Source: Fredinandcohnia onubensis
GTDB taxonomy: Bacteria; Bacillota; Bacilli; Bacillales; Bacillaceae_L
Direction: 5' to 3'
Length of the DNA stretch: 64,000 bases
Assembly (NCBI RefSeq): GCF_031181385.1
Contig: NZ_JAPSKV010000002.1
Coordinates: forward strand, 1-64,000
The notes under the pieces were generated by a model that saw only the letters and a program-made list of their open reading frames with translations, made no database searches and was not told the DNA's origin. Below, in pieces: positions 34,787-43,860 of the stretch. Position numbers and translations under genes: made by a program. Each line of letters starts with the position of its first letter. Position 1 is the stretch's first letter.

Positions 34787-35668
34787 TTATTGGAATTGCT
34801 GAAGTTTTGCATGATAAAGATTTGTGATCGAACCGTCTTTTGCACTTCTTTCGTATAAATGAAGTATCAATGCTCCGTTTGTCGGAAATTTATCCTTAGG
34901 AATCGATATATTAATTTCAAATGGTGACCATGCTGGTGCACCCTCTGATGCCGTTTGCAGTGTTTCAGGAATTACATAATCATGTCCATCCTCTACTGCA
35001 TAAAAGAAGGTTGCTTCAAATACTCTTACTTCCCCAGTTACCGTATATTCACCATTTTCACCAAGTACTTGAACATTACGAAATGCTGTATTTCCTTCTT
35101 CAGGAATTGTAAAACTCTCTTCTGCCTGTAATGCATTGTTTTCAATTTTTTGTCCATTAACTTCTGATGCTGTTATGAAAATATGTGCTTTATATTCTCC
35201 GGGAGCAAGCCTCGTTCCATCATTTGATGTGTAATCCCATTGCTCTTCCCAAACCTTTTCTTGACCAGGCTTTAATTCCATTTCCTCTATTGACTGGATA
35301 AACATTTTATCGATTGAATAGCGGTAAACTTCCTTTCCATCTGCATCCTTCACAATAATTTCATATTTTTGACCAGATGGTATCGTCATTTTTACTGAAT
35401 TGTCGCTTGTATTTTTTACTGTAATAGTAAAGGTTGCTTCGGTTTCCCCTGTTTTAATTGAAAGGTCAGTTTGAAGTTTTTCAACCACGTTCTCTTCACC
35501 TCCAGGTACCTCACCCTCTTGTGCTGGTGGTGTTTCTTTTTCTGTATCTACTTCTTCACCACCACCTGAATTTACTGGAAGTGCCTCTTCTGTTTTAGTT
35601 GAGCCACATCCTGTGATGATAAATAGACTCATTATAAATACTAAAGTCACTAGAAGCCATTTTCTCAT
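34787..35668 (-). CDS. Lipoprotein with BsuPI and Gmad2 domains
   Basis: A 293-residue protein: signal peptide with lipobox ITGC (Cys21), an acidic Gly/Glu/Pro-rich linker (about 25-60), a BsuPI domain (about 62-175; TFTITVKNTSDNSVKMTI, WDYTSNDGTRLAPGEYKA), then a Gmad2 immunoglobulin-like domain (about 190-293; VTGEVRVFEATFFYAVEDG). BsuPI is the fold of the intracellular proteinase inhibitor Ipi; here it is exported and fused to a germination/sporulation-type domain. B. subtilis has ipi at this locus. The ATG at 35668 follows AAAGGGGTG. Confidence 0.82.
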   Translation of the reverse strand: MRKWLLVTLVFIMSLFIITGCGSTKTEEALPVNSGGGEEVDTEKETPPAQEGEVPGGEENVVEKLQTDLSIKTGETEATFTITVKNTSDNSVKMTIPSGQKYEIIVKDADGKEVYRYSIDKMFIQSIEEMELKPGQEKVWEEQWDYTSNDGTRLAPGEYKAHIFITASEVNGQKIENNALQAEESFTIPEEGNTAFRNVQVLGENGEYTVTGEVRVFEATFFYAVEDGHDYVIPETLQTASEGAPAWSPFEINISIPKDKFPTNGALILHLYERSAKDGSITNLYHAKLQQFQ

Positions 35669-35717
35669 GTTTGTCACCCCTTTACTCTATTTGACGAAGT
35701 CTCCTACTAAAAAGTTA

Positions 35718-36560
35718 CTACTCTTTGCGAAATAATCCATAAACGCCAATTGTTTGTACAATATTTGTAAATGCTTGAGGATCAACTTCTTTTATTATAC
35801 GTTCTAAATCATATAATTCATATCTTGTTAAAACAATCATTAACATGTCCTTTGTCTCACTTGAAAATGCTCCTTTGGCAGGGATCAACGTAATTCCTCT
35901 TACTAAATTTGAATGAATTGCACTTTTCAATTCGTCCGCTTTCTTCGTAACAATCATCGCTGTAACCTTTACATGACTTGTATGAACTGTATCGATAACC
36001 TTAGTCAACACATACAAAGCAACAAGTGTATATAATGCCTTTTCCCAACCAAATAAAAATCCTGCAGTAATTATGATTAGCCCGTTAAGTGTAAAAATAT
36101 AGGTACCAATTGGTTTATCTTTTGATCTTGATAATACAAGCGCTATAATATCAAGACCACCTGTAGATGCTCCCCACTTTAAGGTAAGTCCGATTCCAAT
36201 GGCTTGAATGACGGCACCAAATACAGCATTCAGTAAAATATCATTGGAGATACGTTCGAGTGGGATAATCGCCAAGAATAAAGTTGTCAGCGCAACAGAA
36301 ATAAAGCTATAAAGGGTAAATGACTTACCTACCTTTTTCCATCCTAAAATCGCAACGGGTATGTTTAATAATAGTAGTATTACACCTGTTGAAATATGAA
36401 TTGGCGTGTAATCACCAAGGATTCTAAACAAAAGCTGTGATATGCCAGTAAAGCCAGAAGAATAAACATCAGCTGGAATTAAAAATAGATTTAGGGCAGC
36501 AGCATTTAGTATTGCACCAAATGTCACAATCAATATTTTTTTCACTTCTCTATTCACCAT
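35718..36560 (-). CDS. yitT: YitT-family membrane protein
   Basis: A 280-residue protein with five to six N-terminal helices and a C-terminal DUF2179 cytosolic domain (RGITLIPAKGAFS, DMLMIVLTRYELYDLERII). Family has unknown function. GGAGGAC precedes the ATG. Position between ipi-like and degV-like genes is that of yitT. Confidence 0.9.
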   Translation of the reverse strand: MVNREVKKILIVTFGAILNAAALNLFLIPADVYSSGFTGISQLLFRILGDYTPIHISTGVILLLLNIPVAILGWKKVGKSFTLYSFISVALTTLFLAIIPLERISNDILLNAVFGAVIQAIGIGLTLKWGASTGGLDIIALVLSRSKDKPIGTYIFTLNGLIIITAGFLFGWEKALYTLVALYVLTKVIDTVHTSHVKVTAMIVTKKADELKSAIHSNLVRGITLIPAKGAFSSETKDMLMIVLTRYELYDLERIIKEVDPQAFTNIVQTIGVYGLFRKE

Positions 36561-36717
36561 TCAAATAGTCCTCCTGGAACAACATTCTTCAATCCTAGTA
36601 GTAAATTAGTCGTCATACAAAATTTTTCCTCAATTGTTGTATTTTTATCCAATACTCGCTACACTTACGATAGGCAAGTTTGTTTCAAATTTGACCAAAG
36701 AAAAGAAGGTGAGACTT

Positions 36718-37581
36718 TTGACCGTTAGAATTCTTACTGATAGCGGTAGTGACCTACCACTTCAATTTTTTAAAGAAAATAATGTTACATTATTCTCCTT
36801 AGGAGTTCATCTAGATGGGCAAGATTATGAAGATATTGCAACAATTAACCCTGTAAAAGTATTTGAAGCGATGCGAAATGGGAGTGCACCAAAAACATCC
36901 CAAGTTCCTCCACACCGTTTTAAAGAGGTTTTTACTGAAATTGCAAAAGAAAAACAATCTGCTGTCTATATTTCCTTTTCATCACAATTGTCAGGAACCT
37001 ATCAAACGGCAGTGATGATGAGCGAGGAAGTAAGAGAAGAGTACCCAGACCTTGACTTAACAATTGTGGACACAAAATGTGCATCCCTTGGCCAAGGTCT
37101 TGTTGTTAAAGCTGCTGCTGAGCTTGCCAGCAAAGGTGCTTCAAAGGATGAAGTTGTGAACCTTGCGAAATTTTACAGTACTCATATGGAGCATCTTTTC
37201 ACTGTGGATGACCTTGAATATTTAGCACGTGGGGGAAGAATTAGTAAGGCTTCCGCTTTTGTTGGTGGACTTTTAAACATAAAGCCACTTTTAAATGTTG
37301 AAGATGGAAAGCTTATTCCACTGGAAAAAATTCGAGGTAAAAAGAAAGTGTATAAGCGAATCGTTGAGTTGATGGAAGAGCGCGGGACTGATTTATCAAA
37401 GCAAACGATTGGAATTAGTCACGGAGATGTAGAAAATGAGGCACTTGAGGTAAAGAAATTATTTGAAGAAAAATTCGGATGTGACTCCTTCTTCATTAAT
37501 GTAATCGGTGCTGCGATTGGATCTCATGCTGGTCCAGGAACGATTGCAATTTTCTTCTTAGACGAATTGCCAAATAGCTGA
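36718..37581 (+). CDS. yitS: DegV-family fatty acid-binding protein (YitS)
   Basis: A 287-residue DegV protein: ILTDSGSDLP at the N-terminus, SQLSGTYQTA, GGRISKASAFVGGLLNIKPLL and HAGPGTIAIFF at the end. DegV/FakB proteins present fatty acids to the kinase FakA. TTG at 36718 follows AAGGTGAG; an upstream ATG frame start at 36634 lacks a site. Confidence 0.9.
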   Translation: MTVRILTDSGSDLPLQFFKENNVTLFSLGVHLDGQDYEDIATINPVKVFEAMRNGSAPKTSQVPPHRFKEVFTEIAKEKQSAVYISFSSQLSGTYQTAVMMSEEVREEYPDLDLTIVDTKCASLGQGLVVKAAAELASKGASKDEVVNLAKFYSTHMEHLFTVDDLEYLARGGRISKASAFVGGLLNIKPLLNVEDGKLIPLEKIRGKKKVYKRIVELMEERGTDLSKQTIGISHGDVENEALEVKKLFEEKFGCDSFFINVIGAAIGSHAGPGTIAIFFLDELPNS

Positions 37582-37620
37582 TTTTACATAGTTTGAAAAA
37601 CAACTGGATATCCTAATATC

Positions 37621-37804
37621 AAATGCGCCTTGGCGTATTTGCGCCCGATTTTTTTCGAGTTATCTCGAAAAATTTCCTTTGAAAAATCGTGGCATCCGCC
37701 GGAGGCTTTTACTTTATTCAGCTCGGATTAAATCCAACACTGAATTGTTAAGTATGACTCCATTTCACCTAGAAAAAGTAGTGGAAACGCGGAATAAAGT
37801 TACA
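37621..37804. repeat. Dispersed palindromic repeat, copy 3
   Basis: Begins AAATGCGCCTTGGCGTATTT, contains CGAG/CTCG and GATTTTT/AAAAATC inverted repeats and GGCATCCGCCGGAGGC, and is bounded by ACTTTATTCAGC (37709) and GGAATAAAGT (37791-37800). Nearly identical to copy 1 in its first 90 bases. Confidence 0.85.
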
Positions 37805-37833
37805 CGGATTGAGGATTGAAGGGAGTGTTATTT

Positions 37834-37965
37834 ATGCCAAAAACAAGTGACAATGATAAAAAAGCTAAAGATAACAATGCATTACGCCATGAGAAGAATA
37901 TGATGAGAGAAAAGAATCGTCAGGCGGGCAAACATCAATATTCAAAGAAAACAGATCATCTTTAA
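37834..37965 (+). CDS. DUF3941-like 43-residue protein
   Basis: Very hydrophilic, Lys/Asn/His-rich peptide starting MPKTSDNDKKAKDNNALRHE and ending KKTDHL. GGGAGTG precedes the ATG. It matches DUF3941, small proteins limited to bacilli. The dispersed repeat ends 30 bases upstream, so its promoter lies at or in the repeat's right end. Confidence 0.8.
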   Translation: MPKTSDNDKKAKDNNALRHEKNMMREKNRQAGKHQYSKKTDHL

Positions 37966-37973
37966 AATGAAAC

Positions 37974-38005
37974 GAAACGCATCGGTAGTTGCCGATGCGT
38001 TTTTC
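37974..38005. terminator. Bidirectional terminator
   Basis: AAACGCATCGG / CCGATGCGTTT with loop TAGTTG between the DUF3941 gene and convergent yitL. Confidence 0.9.
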
Positions 38006-38006
38006 T

Positions 38007-38870
38007 TTACTCTTCTTTTTTAAAGTATGTCCAACCATCCTCTTGGTATACTTTTCCTTCTTTCATTAGCTTACCCATTGCTCGTTTAAACGCTGCTTTA
38101 CTCATGTCAAATCTGGCTGAAATATCTTCAGGAGAGCTTTTATCCCAATATGGCATAGCCCCACCACGGCTTTCCATATACTGATAAATTTTCCCAGCAT
38201 CGTCTCCCATTATTTCATGACTTCGACCCATTAGTGACACATTAACAGTCCCGTCTTCCTTTACGTCAATAATTCTTCCTTGCACCTTTTCTCCGACTCT
38301 TGGTTCCCTTGTTCTTTGAGATTCGTGGATAAAGCCAAGGAACCCTTCCTCTGAAATCATAAAAGAGCCCACCATTAATAATCGGTACACAGTTCCTGTT
38401 ATGTTTTTATTAAAATCTTTTCTTGTAGCCGGTTTTGAAATAGAACGAATGACATCTTCAGTTGCAAGCTTTCCAAAGAGTCGTCCATTTTTATCTGTTC
38501 GCAATGAAATATATAGTTGATCGCCTGGCTCTGGCCAGAGATCCCACACCTCATGCAAATCATCTTTTGAGACTAATATATCCTTACTAATCCCAATATC
38601 AACAAAAGCGCCCAATTCACGTTTGACTTCAACCACACTGGCCCAATCATAGGAATCGATTTGAATAGTCGGTATTGTCATAGAGGCTGCCAGTCTTCCT
38701 TGATGATCTTGAAAAAGAAAAACAGTTACGTCCCCTTCCGGATCAAATCCGTCTATAATTTCATTTTCATGTAAAAGCACATCTTCTTCACCATTTGTTA
38801 AAAAATATCCAAAGGGAGCGTCTCTATCTACACGTAAAGTTACAACCGTACCCGGTATTAATTCATTCAT
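38007..38870 (-). CDS. yitL: CvfB-family S1 RNA-binding protein (YitL)
   Basis: A 287-residue protein with consecutive S1-like OB domains (for example ELGAFVDIGISKDILV and GEKVQGRIIDVKEDGTVNVSL) and a C-terminal winged helix (FDMSKAAFKRAMGKLMKEGKVY). Staphylococcal CvfB affects virulence gene expression by RNA binding. The gene runs opposite to the yajQ-like gene, as in B. subtilis yitL/yitK. Confidence 0.92.
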   Translation of the reverse strand: MNELIPGTVVTLRVDRDAPFGYFLTNGEEDVLLHENEIIDGFDPEGDVTVFLFQDHQGRLAASMTIPTIQIDSYDWASVVEVKRELGAFVDIGISKDILVSKDDLHEVWDLWPEPGDQLYISLRTDKNGRLFGKLATEDVIRSISKPATRKDFNKNITGTVYRLLMVGSFMISEEGFLGFIHESQRTREPRVGEKVQGRIIDVKEDGTVNVSLMGRSHEIMGDDAGKIYQYMESRGGAMPYWDKSSPEDISARFDMSKAAFKRAMGKLMKEGKVYQEDGWTYFKKEE

Positions 38871-38971
38871 TTATTATAGCCCTCTTTCTTATGTACTTAG
38901 CTTATCTTGCTATTGTCTTACATAGTATAGACGTTTACGACCATCATTTACTAGTATTGTTTTGGAAAAAG

Positions 38972-39000
38972 TTGTCCTAATTGCTAAGATTGACTATAAT
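38972..39000 (+). promoter_or_regulatory. SigA-type promoter of yitK
   Basis: TTGTCC (38972-38977), 17-base spacer, TATAAT (38995-39000), 35 bases before the start codon. Confidence 0.85.
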
Positions 39001-39034
39001 CAAGGGAAATAAACTATTTTTTTGGAGGTTGGCA

Positions 39035-39526
39035 ATGGCAAAGGAAAGCTCATTCGATATTGTGTCAAAGGTAGATTTGCCTGAAGTAACAAATGCAATA
39101 AGTATTGCAAAAAAAGAGATTCAAACTCGGTACGATTTCAAAGGTAGTAAAAGTGACATCACGCTTGATAAGGAAGAACTTGTTTTAGTATCTGATGACG
39201 AGTACAAACTGGAGCAACTGAAGGATGTCCTGATCAGTAAAATGATTAAGCGTGGGGTTCCAACTCGTAATATTGATTATGGAAAAATTGAAAATGCATC
39301 TGGTGGAACCGTACGTCAACGTGCGAAACTTATTCAAGGCATTGACAAGGAGAACGCGAAGAAGATTAACACCATTATTAAAAACAGCGGCCTAAAAGTA
39401 AAGAGCCAGGTTCAGGATGACCAAGTTCGTGTAACAGGAAAAAGCAGAGATGATCTTCAACAAATTATCAACGCCATCCGTGAAGCCGATTTACCGATTG
39501 ATGTGCAGTTTATAAACTACAGATAA
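39035..39526 (+). CDS. yitK: YajQ-family nucleotide-binding protein (YitK)
   Basis: A 163-residue protein with the YajQ fold signature: [48 protein letters not shown]. Members bind nucleotides, in some bacteria cyclic di-GMP. The ATG at 39035 follows GGAGGTTGG; the frame is open further left but without a site. Confidence 0.94.
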   Translation: MAKESSFDIVSKVDLPEVTNAISIAKKEIQTRYDFKGSKSDITLDKEELVLVSDDEYKLEQLKDVLISKMIKRGVPTRNIDYGKIENASGGTVRQRAKLIQGIDKENAKKINTIIKNSGLKVKSQVQDDQVRVTGKSRDDLQQIINAIREADLPIDVQFINYR

Positions 39527-39562
39527 TAAAAATGCAGCGGACTAAATATCCGTTGCATTTTT
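39527..39562. terminator. Bidirectional terminator
   Basis: AAAATGCAGCGGA / TCCGTTGCATTTTTTT with loop CTAAATA between yitK and ytoQ. Confidence 0.92.
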
Positions 39563-40003
39563 TTATTCAAATATGTAAGTTAACACTTCTAGTGCTTGAT
39601 CAACTGTTTCAACAGTGACGTTTGCTTTATTGGAAAGTTCCTTTAATGGATGAATCAGTGATGGTGGTCTAACAATAATGGTTGGTTTATTCATCGTAAT
39701 GGCTGCACTCGCATCCATGGCTGTATTCCACTGTTTGTACTTTTCCCCAAACAAAGCAATGACCACATCAGACTTTTGCATTAATACTTGTGTTCTGAAA
39801 TTATTAATGGCTGATGCTGCATCATCCTTGTAATAACTACCAGGTTGTTCGCCCAAAATTTGTTCCCCAATATCATCAGACTTATCATGGTCGGTTTGTG
39901 GTCCAACAAATATTAACGGAAGATTTTTTGATTTCGCCTTATCCTTAATTTCCTCACGCCAATTGTCATGAATTTGCCCAGCTAAATATACTGTTATTTC
40001 CAT
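39563..40003 (-). CDS. ytoQ: YtoQ-family protein
   Basis: A 146-residue protein with YLAGQIHDNWREEI, FVGPQTDHDKSDDIGE, and a C-terminal SDVVIALFGEKYKQWNTAMDA segment, the YtoQ family, which resembles nucleoside 2-deoxyribosyltransferase-like folds. GGAGGGAGAA precedes the ATG. In B. subtilis ytoQ lies in another region, so this marks departure from backbone order. Confidence 0.85.
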   Translation of the reverse strand: MEITVYLAGQIHDNWREEIKDKAKSKNLPLIFVGPQTDHDKSDDIGEQILGEQPGSYYKDDAASAINNFRTQVLMQKSDVVIALFGEKYKQWNTAMDASAAITMNKPTIIVRPPSLIHPLKELSNKANVTVETVDQALEVLTYIFE

Positions 40004-40051
40004 GTTTTCTCCCTCCTATTATCTTTTCATTATCTTATCATACATCTATGA

Positions 40052-40560
40052 CTATTTTACAAATTTATACATTATGATTTCATCTTCATAATGTGTACCA
40101 CTAAATTTAACAAACTTAACTTTTCGCCCTTCCTCTTGGAAGCCAAATTTTTTATATAGATGGATTGCTCTATGATTATGTGAAAACACCTCGAGACATA
40201 CCTTTTCAAGAACAGGCTCTTCTTGTGCCCAATCAAGCAAACAATTCATTAGGTTGCTGCCAATTCCCTGATTACAATATGCTTCTTGAATACTTATTCC
40301 AAAGTAACCTAGATGAGAGAGGCGCTTCCGTATCGATGTCTTGAAATTTAAATTGCCAACAATTTCCCCATCCTTTTCGGCTACTATAATTAATTCCCTG
40401 GCTTTGAATGCTCCTCAATCCATTTTTCCTCATCCTCAATACTTGTGTTAAATTCTTCAGGTGACGTCAGCATGTATGTGGATTCATTAAGAACGATTTT
40501 TGTGTGTTCAATTAACTGTAGTGCATCCTCTTTTCTAGCAGGTCTAATATTAAACCCCAT
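40052..40560 (-). pseudogene. Frameshifted GNAT acetyltransferase
   Basis: Read from ATG 40560 the product begins MGFNIRPARKEDALQLIEH and stops after EEHSKPGN. A one-base shift at the CCAGGG at 40396-40401 (minus strand) restores RELIIVAEKDGEIVG, LGYFGISIQEAYCNQGIG and the C-terminal half ending EDEIIMYKFVK, a complete GNAT fold of about 169 residues including the acetyl-CoA loop (NQGIGSNL). Thus one base is missing. A real mutation or a sequencing error are both possible. Confidence 0.88.
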
Positions 40561-40677
40561 AAAAAACCTCCACTCTCGAATTAGTATTTATAATTTATTT
40601 CTCTAAATATATTGATATTCCTTTTAAATAATAATAAAAAGAAGACCCTCCACTTAAGGAAAGTCTCCTGACTAAAC

Positions 40678-40881
40678 TTAGTAAAAACCAACAACTTGCA
40701 AAACAATCACGCCCACGATTGATACGATACTGCCTGTTAAAAGCACGATAAGAAAAGTCCTTAATTTCCTTGTATCTATCCAAACGACGCCCCCAACCAA
40801 AATTGTAAATAGCAATCCAAAAAAGAGAGAAGCATATGGATTTGTCGGGGTGATCCAATCGTTAATACTTAAGAAATTCAT
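40678..40881 (-). CDS. 67-residue membrane protein, end of the M48 operon
   Basis: Two hydrophobic helices (about 17-35 and 42-65) with a basic turn (DTRKLR); YASLFFGLLFTILVGGVVW. AGGAGTTGAG precedes the ATG at 40881, 16 bases after the preceding small gene. Family not recognised. An imperfect terminator (AGGAGAC/GTCTTCT, 40628-40672) follows. Confidence 0.75.
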   Translation of the reverse strand: MNFLSINDWITPTNPYASLFFGLLFTILVGGVVWIDTRKLRTFLIVLLTGSIVSIVGVIVLQVVGFY

Positions 40882-40897
40882 TTACTCAACTCCTACT

Positions 40898-41044
40898 CTA
40901 GGATTGTATCGCAGGTGTACTCAAGAAAACTGTAAGTCCCCCTGCAATCGCCAAAACCACGCCTACGGGGGTATATGACGATAAGTAAATACCTAACGGA
41001 AAAACAAGCGCCCCAAGGACAAATAATACCTTTGCGATTTTCAT
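40898..41044 (-). CDS. 48-residue two-helix membrane protein
   Basis: The product starts MKIAKVLFVLGALVFPLGIY and contains VGVVLAIAGGLTVFLS, giving two membrane helices and a short tail. GGTGAGGTT stands immediately before the ATG, which is 13 bases after the M48 gene. Lies between the peptidase and another small membrane gene, so it probably works with them. No known family. Confidence 0.75.
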   Translation of the reverse strand: MKIAKVLFVLGALVFPLGIYLSSYTPVGVVLAIAGGLTVFLSTPAIQS

Positions 41045-41057
41045 AACCTCACCTCTT

Positions 41058-42782
41058 CTATCTAGATACTGACTCCTTCAAACGATCAACCATCCAGCGA
41101 TTTCGGATTTTTCTCCCCCAGCCCGCTTTGTTTTCTCTTAAGGACCGGACTCTCCAATACATTGGTGGGTGAAGCATGAACTGAAATTCAACAAACCTCC
41201 ATAAAAATGAATCTCGCTCAATCGATGACTTTGGCTCATCTTTCTCGCCCTTTAGAACTGTACTATATGAGAGTGATTTATTAATCGCTTCGTCCTGTTT
41301 CTCTGCTAAAGCTATTAAACTGTTTGACATTTGCTCACTTCCCCCATCTAGCAGCGATGCTCCTAGGTGATCTGCACGGACTTCCATCCACTGCGAACAA
41401 AAAGATTGGATGATCGGGAATAGAATCATTAAAATCCATATTAATAAGAAAATTGGTATTCTATATTCTTCAATGTTTGCAATATATTTTTGAATGGACA
41501 AAACCACAACAAGAACCATTAACAAATAACCGAGTCTCCAAAGCTGTCCCCACAACACATCCCGCTTTTTAACATGAATTGCTTCATGGGCAAGGATACC
41601 TTCTATTGCCTCAGATGGTAATTTTAAAGTAGCAGTAGTTAGGGTAACCATCGCTTTACCAATATTCATACCTGTCGCAAGCCCATTATACTCGCTGCTT
41701 TCGGTTTCATAGAGTCGGATATTCGGAACACCGGCCTTTTCAAAGATCCGTTGAGATGTTTCGATTAGTTGTGGATTCTTAGTCTCCTTTGAATCCATTG
41801 CTACTTTTAAAACCTGGTCCGAAATATAGAGATTAAAAAGCCAGTAGGCTAAAATGACTGTAACCATGATCCAAGGCGCAACTTCGAAATAATATAAAAG
41901 GAGAAGTAAACCTGTGTAGGCTGAAATACCTTTTACCGTTGTTGCAAAATAAAGCTTTCCAATTAATCGTTTTAAATTTTTCCGATGCCAAAATGGTAGA
42001 ACGATTTGTGGCTCTTTTACACTTTCCTCAACTTTGGTCATTTCCTCGAACAATCTTTTCCATTTTTCCGGTTCTAGGATCGTTAAATAAATTGTCTCAC
42101 CAGGTACAGATAAACGTAATACCTTCTGAAAGTTTGTTGTCAAATCAGTATTAGAAGAAAACATCGTAAATAATGGATGAAGCTTTAATAAGTCTACAGT
42201 CGTTTCTAGTTTCACTTCCTCCAAATCTTCTATAGGAATCTTTCGAGATTCAAAACGTGAGGTGAGATATAATTGCTTTTCTTCTATATCAAAAAATATT
42301 TTTACAGTTGCATAACTGCCGATTCTTTTTATGACTTCTGTAAATGTACTGACCAGTCCGAAAACAATAATGTATTTTAACGGACTGTATTCAGGACCAA
42401 AGATGTAAAACATGATACCACCAAACACAACTAATCCAGTCATCAATAGATCGGATGCAATTCTCTTCAAATTACGTTTTAAAGTGATTTCCTCCACTAC
42501 TATCTGACGTAATTCTTTTTCAATTTCAATACGTTTTTCATTTCCTGTAGTTAGCGAGATTGCAAGAAAATAGCCACTTGAAATAAACGCGATATAGATG
42601 AACCCATTCATAAACGAATATTGATAAAACACAAACCCGATCGAAAGAAGACCCAGGAGTATTTCAATTGTCGTTCCTACTTTTTTATTTAACGTCCCGC
42701 AAACCAAACCAATAATTTGAATTCCGGCCCCTACTAATATATACAATACGATCAAATGCCAACTTGGTAGCAAAGGCCCCAC
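41058..42782 (-). CDS. Membrane-embedded M48-family zinc peptidase
   Basis: A 574-residue protein: about five N-terminal helices, a soluble PH-like region (about 160-255), two further helices (about 285-320), then the M48 catalytic domain with HEAIH (His399, Glu400, His403) and third ligand Glu467 (MEVRADHLG), ending with more helices. M48/HtpX enzymes cleave damaged or regulatory membrane proteins. GTG at 42782 overlaps the end of the lipoprotein gene; a TTG at 42773 is an alternative. Fourth gene of the RR-HK-lipoprotein operon. Confidence 0.85.
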   Translation of the reverse strand: MGPLLPSWHLIVLYILVGAGIQIIGLVCGTLNKKVGTTIEILLGLLSIGFVFYQYSFMNGFIYIAFISSGYFLAISLTTGNEKRIEIEKELRQIVVEEITLKRNLKRIASDLLMTGLVVFGGIMFYIFGPEYSPLKYIIVFGLVSTFTEVIKRIGSYATVKIFFDIEEKQLYLTSRFESRKIPIEDLEEVKLETTVDLLKLHPLFTMFSSNTDLTTNFQKVLRLSVPGETIYLTILEPEKWKRLFEEMTKVEESVKEPQIVLPFWHRKNLKRLIGKLYFATTVKGISAYTGLLLLLYYFEVAPWIMVTVILAYWLFNLYISDQVLKVAMDSKETKNPQLIETSQRIFEKAGVPNIRLYETESSEYNGLATGMNIGKAMVTLTTATLKLPSEAIEGILAHEAIHVKKRDVLWGQLWRLGYLLMVLVVVLSIQKYIANIEEYRIPIFLLIWILMILFPIIQSFCSQWMEVRADHLGASLLDGGSEQMSNSLIALAEKQDEAINKSLSYSTVLKGEKDEPKSSIERDSFLWRFVEFQFMLHPPMYWRVRSLRENKAGWGRKIRNRWMVDRLKESVSR

Positions 42783-43859
42783 CTACTTTTCATTATTGAG
42801 TACCATTTTTTCCGTCATCTCGAGAATATCTTCCATTGCTAAATCGGGATTTTGATTGATAATTGTATAACGCAGACCGTTCTCATCCCAGCTTAACGCA
42901 TCAATAAAATCATCATATTCTGCATTCTGGCCACGCACTTGCCATTTTCCAGGTTTAATTTCCGTTCCTGCTTCTTCTGGAGTTGGAAAGATTGAAACTA
43001 ATACAGAAGGGACAGCTTCATATAAATAATAAACAGTAATTTCTGGACGATTAACTACACCTTGAAGGTTTACAACTTCAACATTTTCGACAGTCAAGTC
43101 TTCTGCTGAAAAAACAAGGAATGGTTGTGTTAATGCTGTTTGTGCATCTTCAAGTGACCCATAAGATGGTTCAAGTTGTGACTCAATTGGGGTTATCGTC
43201 ACATTTTCAGGTATTTCTAAAGTGAATGTATCCTGCTTAAAATTTGGTGAAAAATCGAGCACCTTATATTCAAACACAGATTTCGTATCTCCGACGACAG
43301 ACATCGATTTCACTACAAACCAAGTCTTTTGATCAATCCAGAATTCAACTTCTCCAAATAAATTAGAATCTGTATTCGGCGTTGCCTTTATATGATATAC
43401 ATTTAAGTCTAATAATTTTTCTTCACCAACAATTTCATATTCATGTGTTTTTTTAATAGCATCTAGCGTTGTCATGAGTTGTTCTTTCGGTGAGGCATCT
43501 AATAACGGCATGCCTTCCTCTGTTAGATCGATACTTAATGCCGTTTCACTCCCAGTTTCATAGGAAATCACTTGTTTTCCGTCGTTTAACACATATGATT
43601 CAAGGTCATTCGTAAGACCTGTTGTAATGATTTTTCGTTTTCCATCTTCTGCAGCGTACTCTTTAAAACTAGCATCTTCAGTGACCTCACCATTTGTCTC
43701 AAGCTTTATGACACCTTCTCCATAATAAGAAAGCTTACCTTCCTTAGATGATAAGACTTTTGTGACAATTTCTTCTGACGACACAGCCATATCCCCCTTA
43801 CAACCTGATAAAATCCCCATTATTAGAATAGCAATTAGCAAGAATCGTTTTTTCTTCAT
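42783..43859 (-). CDS. LolA/RseB-like lipoprotein with DUF4367-like C-terminus
   Basis: A 358-residue lipoprotein: MKKKRFLLIAILIMGILSGC with lipobox Cys20, a LolA-type beta half-barrel region (about 40-215; EVEFWIDQKTWFVVKSM), and a C-terminal DUF4367-like domain (about 230-350; WQVRGQNAEYDDF, LRYTIINQNPD). In Gram-negatives this fold senses lipoproteins or lipids (RseB). ATG at 43859 follows GAAGGAAGG and lies one base after the kinase stop. Likely sensor or substrate of this signalling operon (inference). Confidence 0.82.
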   Translation of the reverse strand: MKKKRFLLIAILIMGILSGCKGDMAVSSEEIVTKVLSSKEGKLSYYGEGVIKLETNGEVTEDASFKEYAAEDGKRKIITTGLTNDLESYVLNDGKQVISYETGSETALSIDLTEEGMPLLDASPKEQLMTTLDAIKKTHEYEIVGEEKLLDLNVYHIKATPNTDSNLFGEVEFWIDQKTWFVVKSMSVVGDTKSVFEYKVLDFSPNFKQDTFTLEIPENVTITPIESQLEPSYGSLEDAQTALTQPFLVFSAEDLTVENVEVVNLQGVVNRPEITVYYLYEAVPSVLVSIFPTPEEAGTEIKPGKWQVRGQNAEYDDFIDALSWDENGLRYTIINQNPDLAMEDILEMTEKMVLNNEK

Positions 43860-43860
43860 A

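Noticed and set aside
40595-40858. 87-residue frame on the minus strand
   Set aside because: It is a shifted shadow of the 67-residue membrane protein gene, which has the ribosome binding site and operon spacing.
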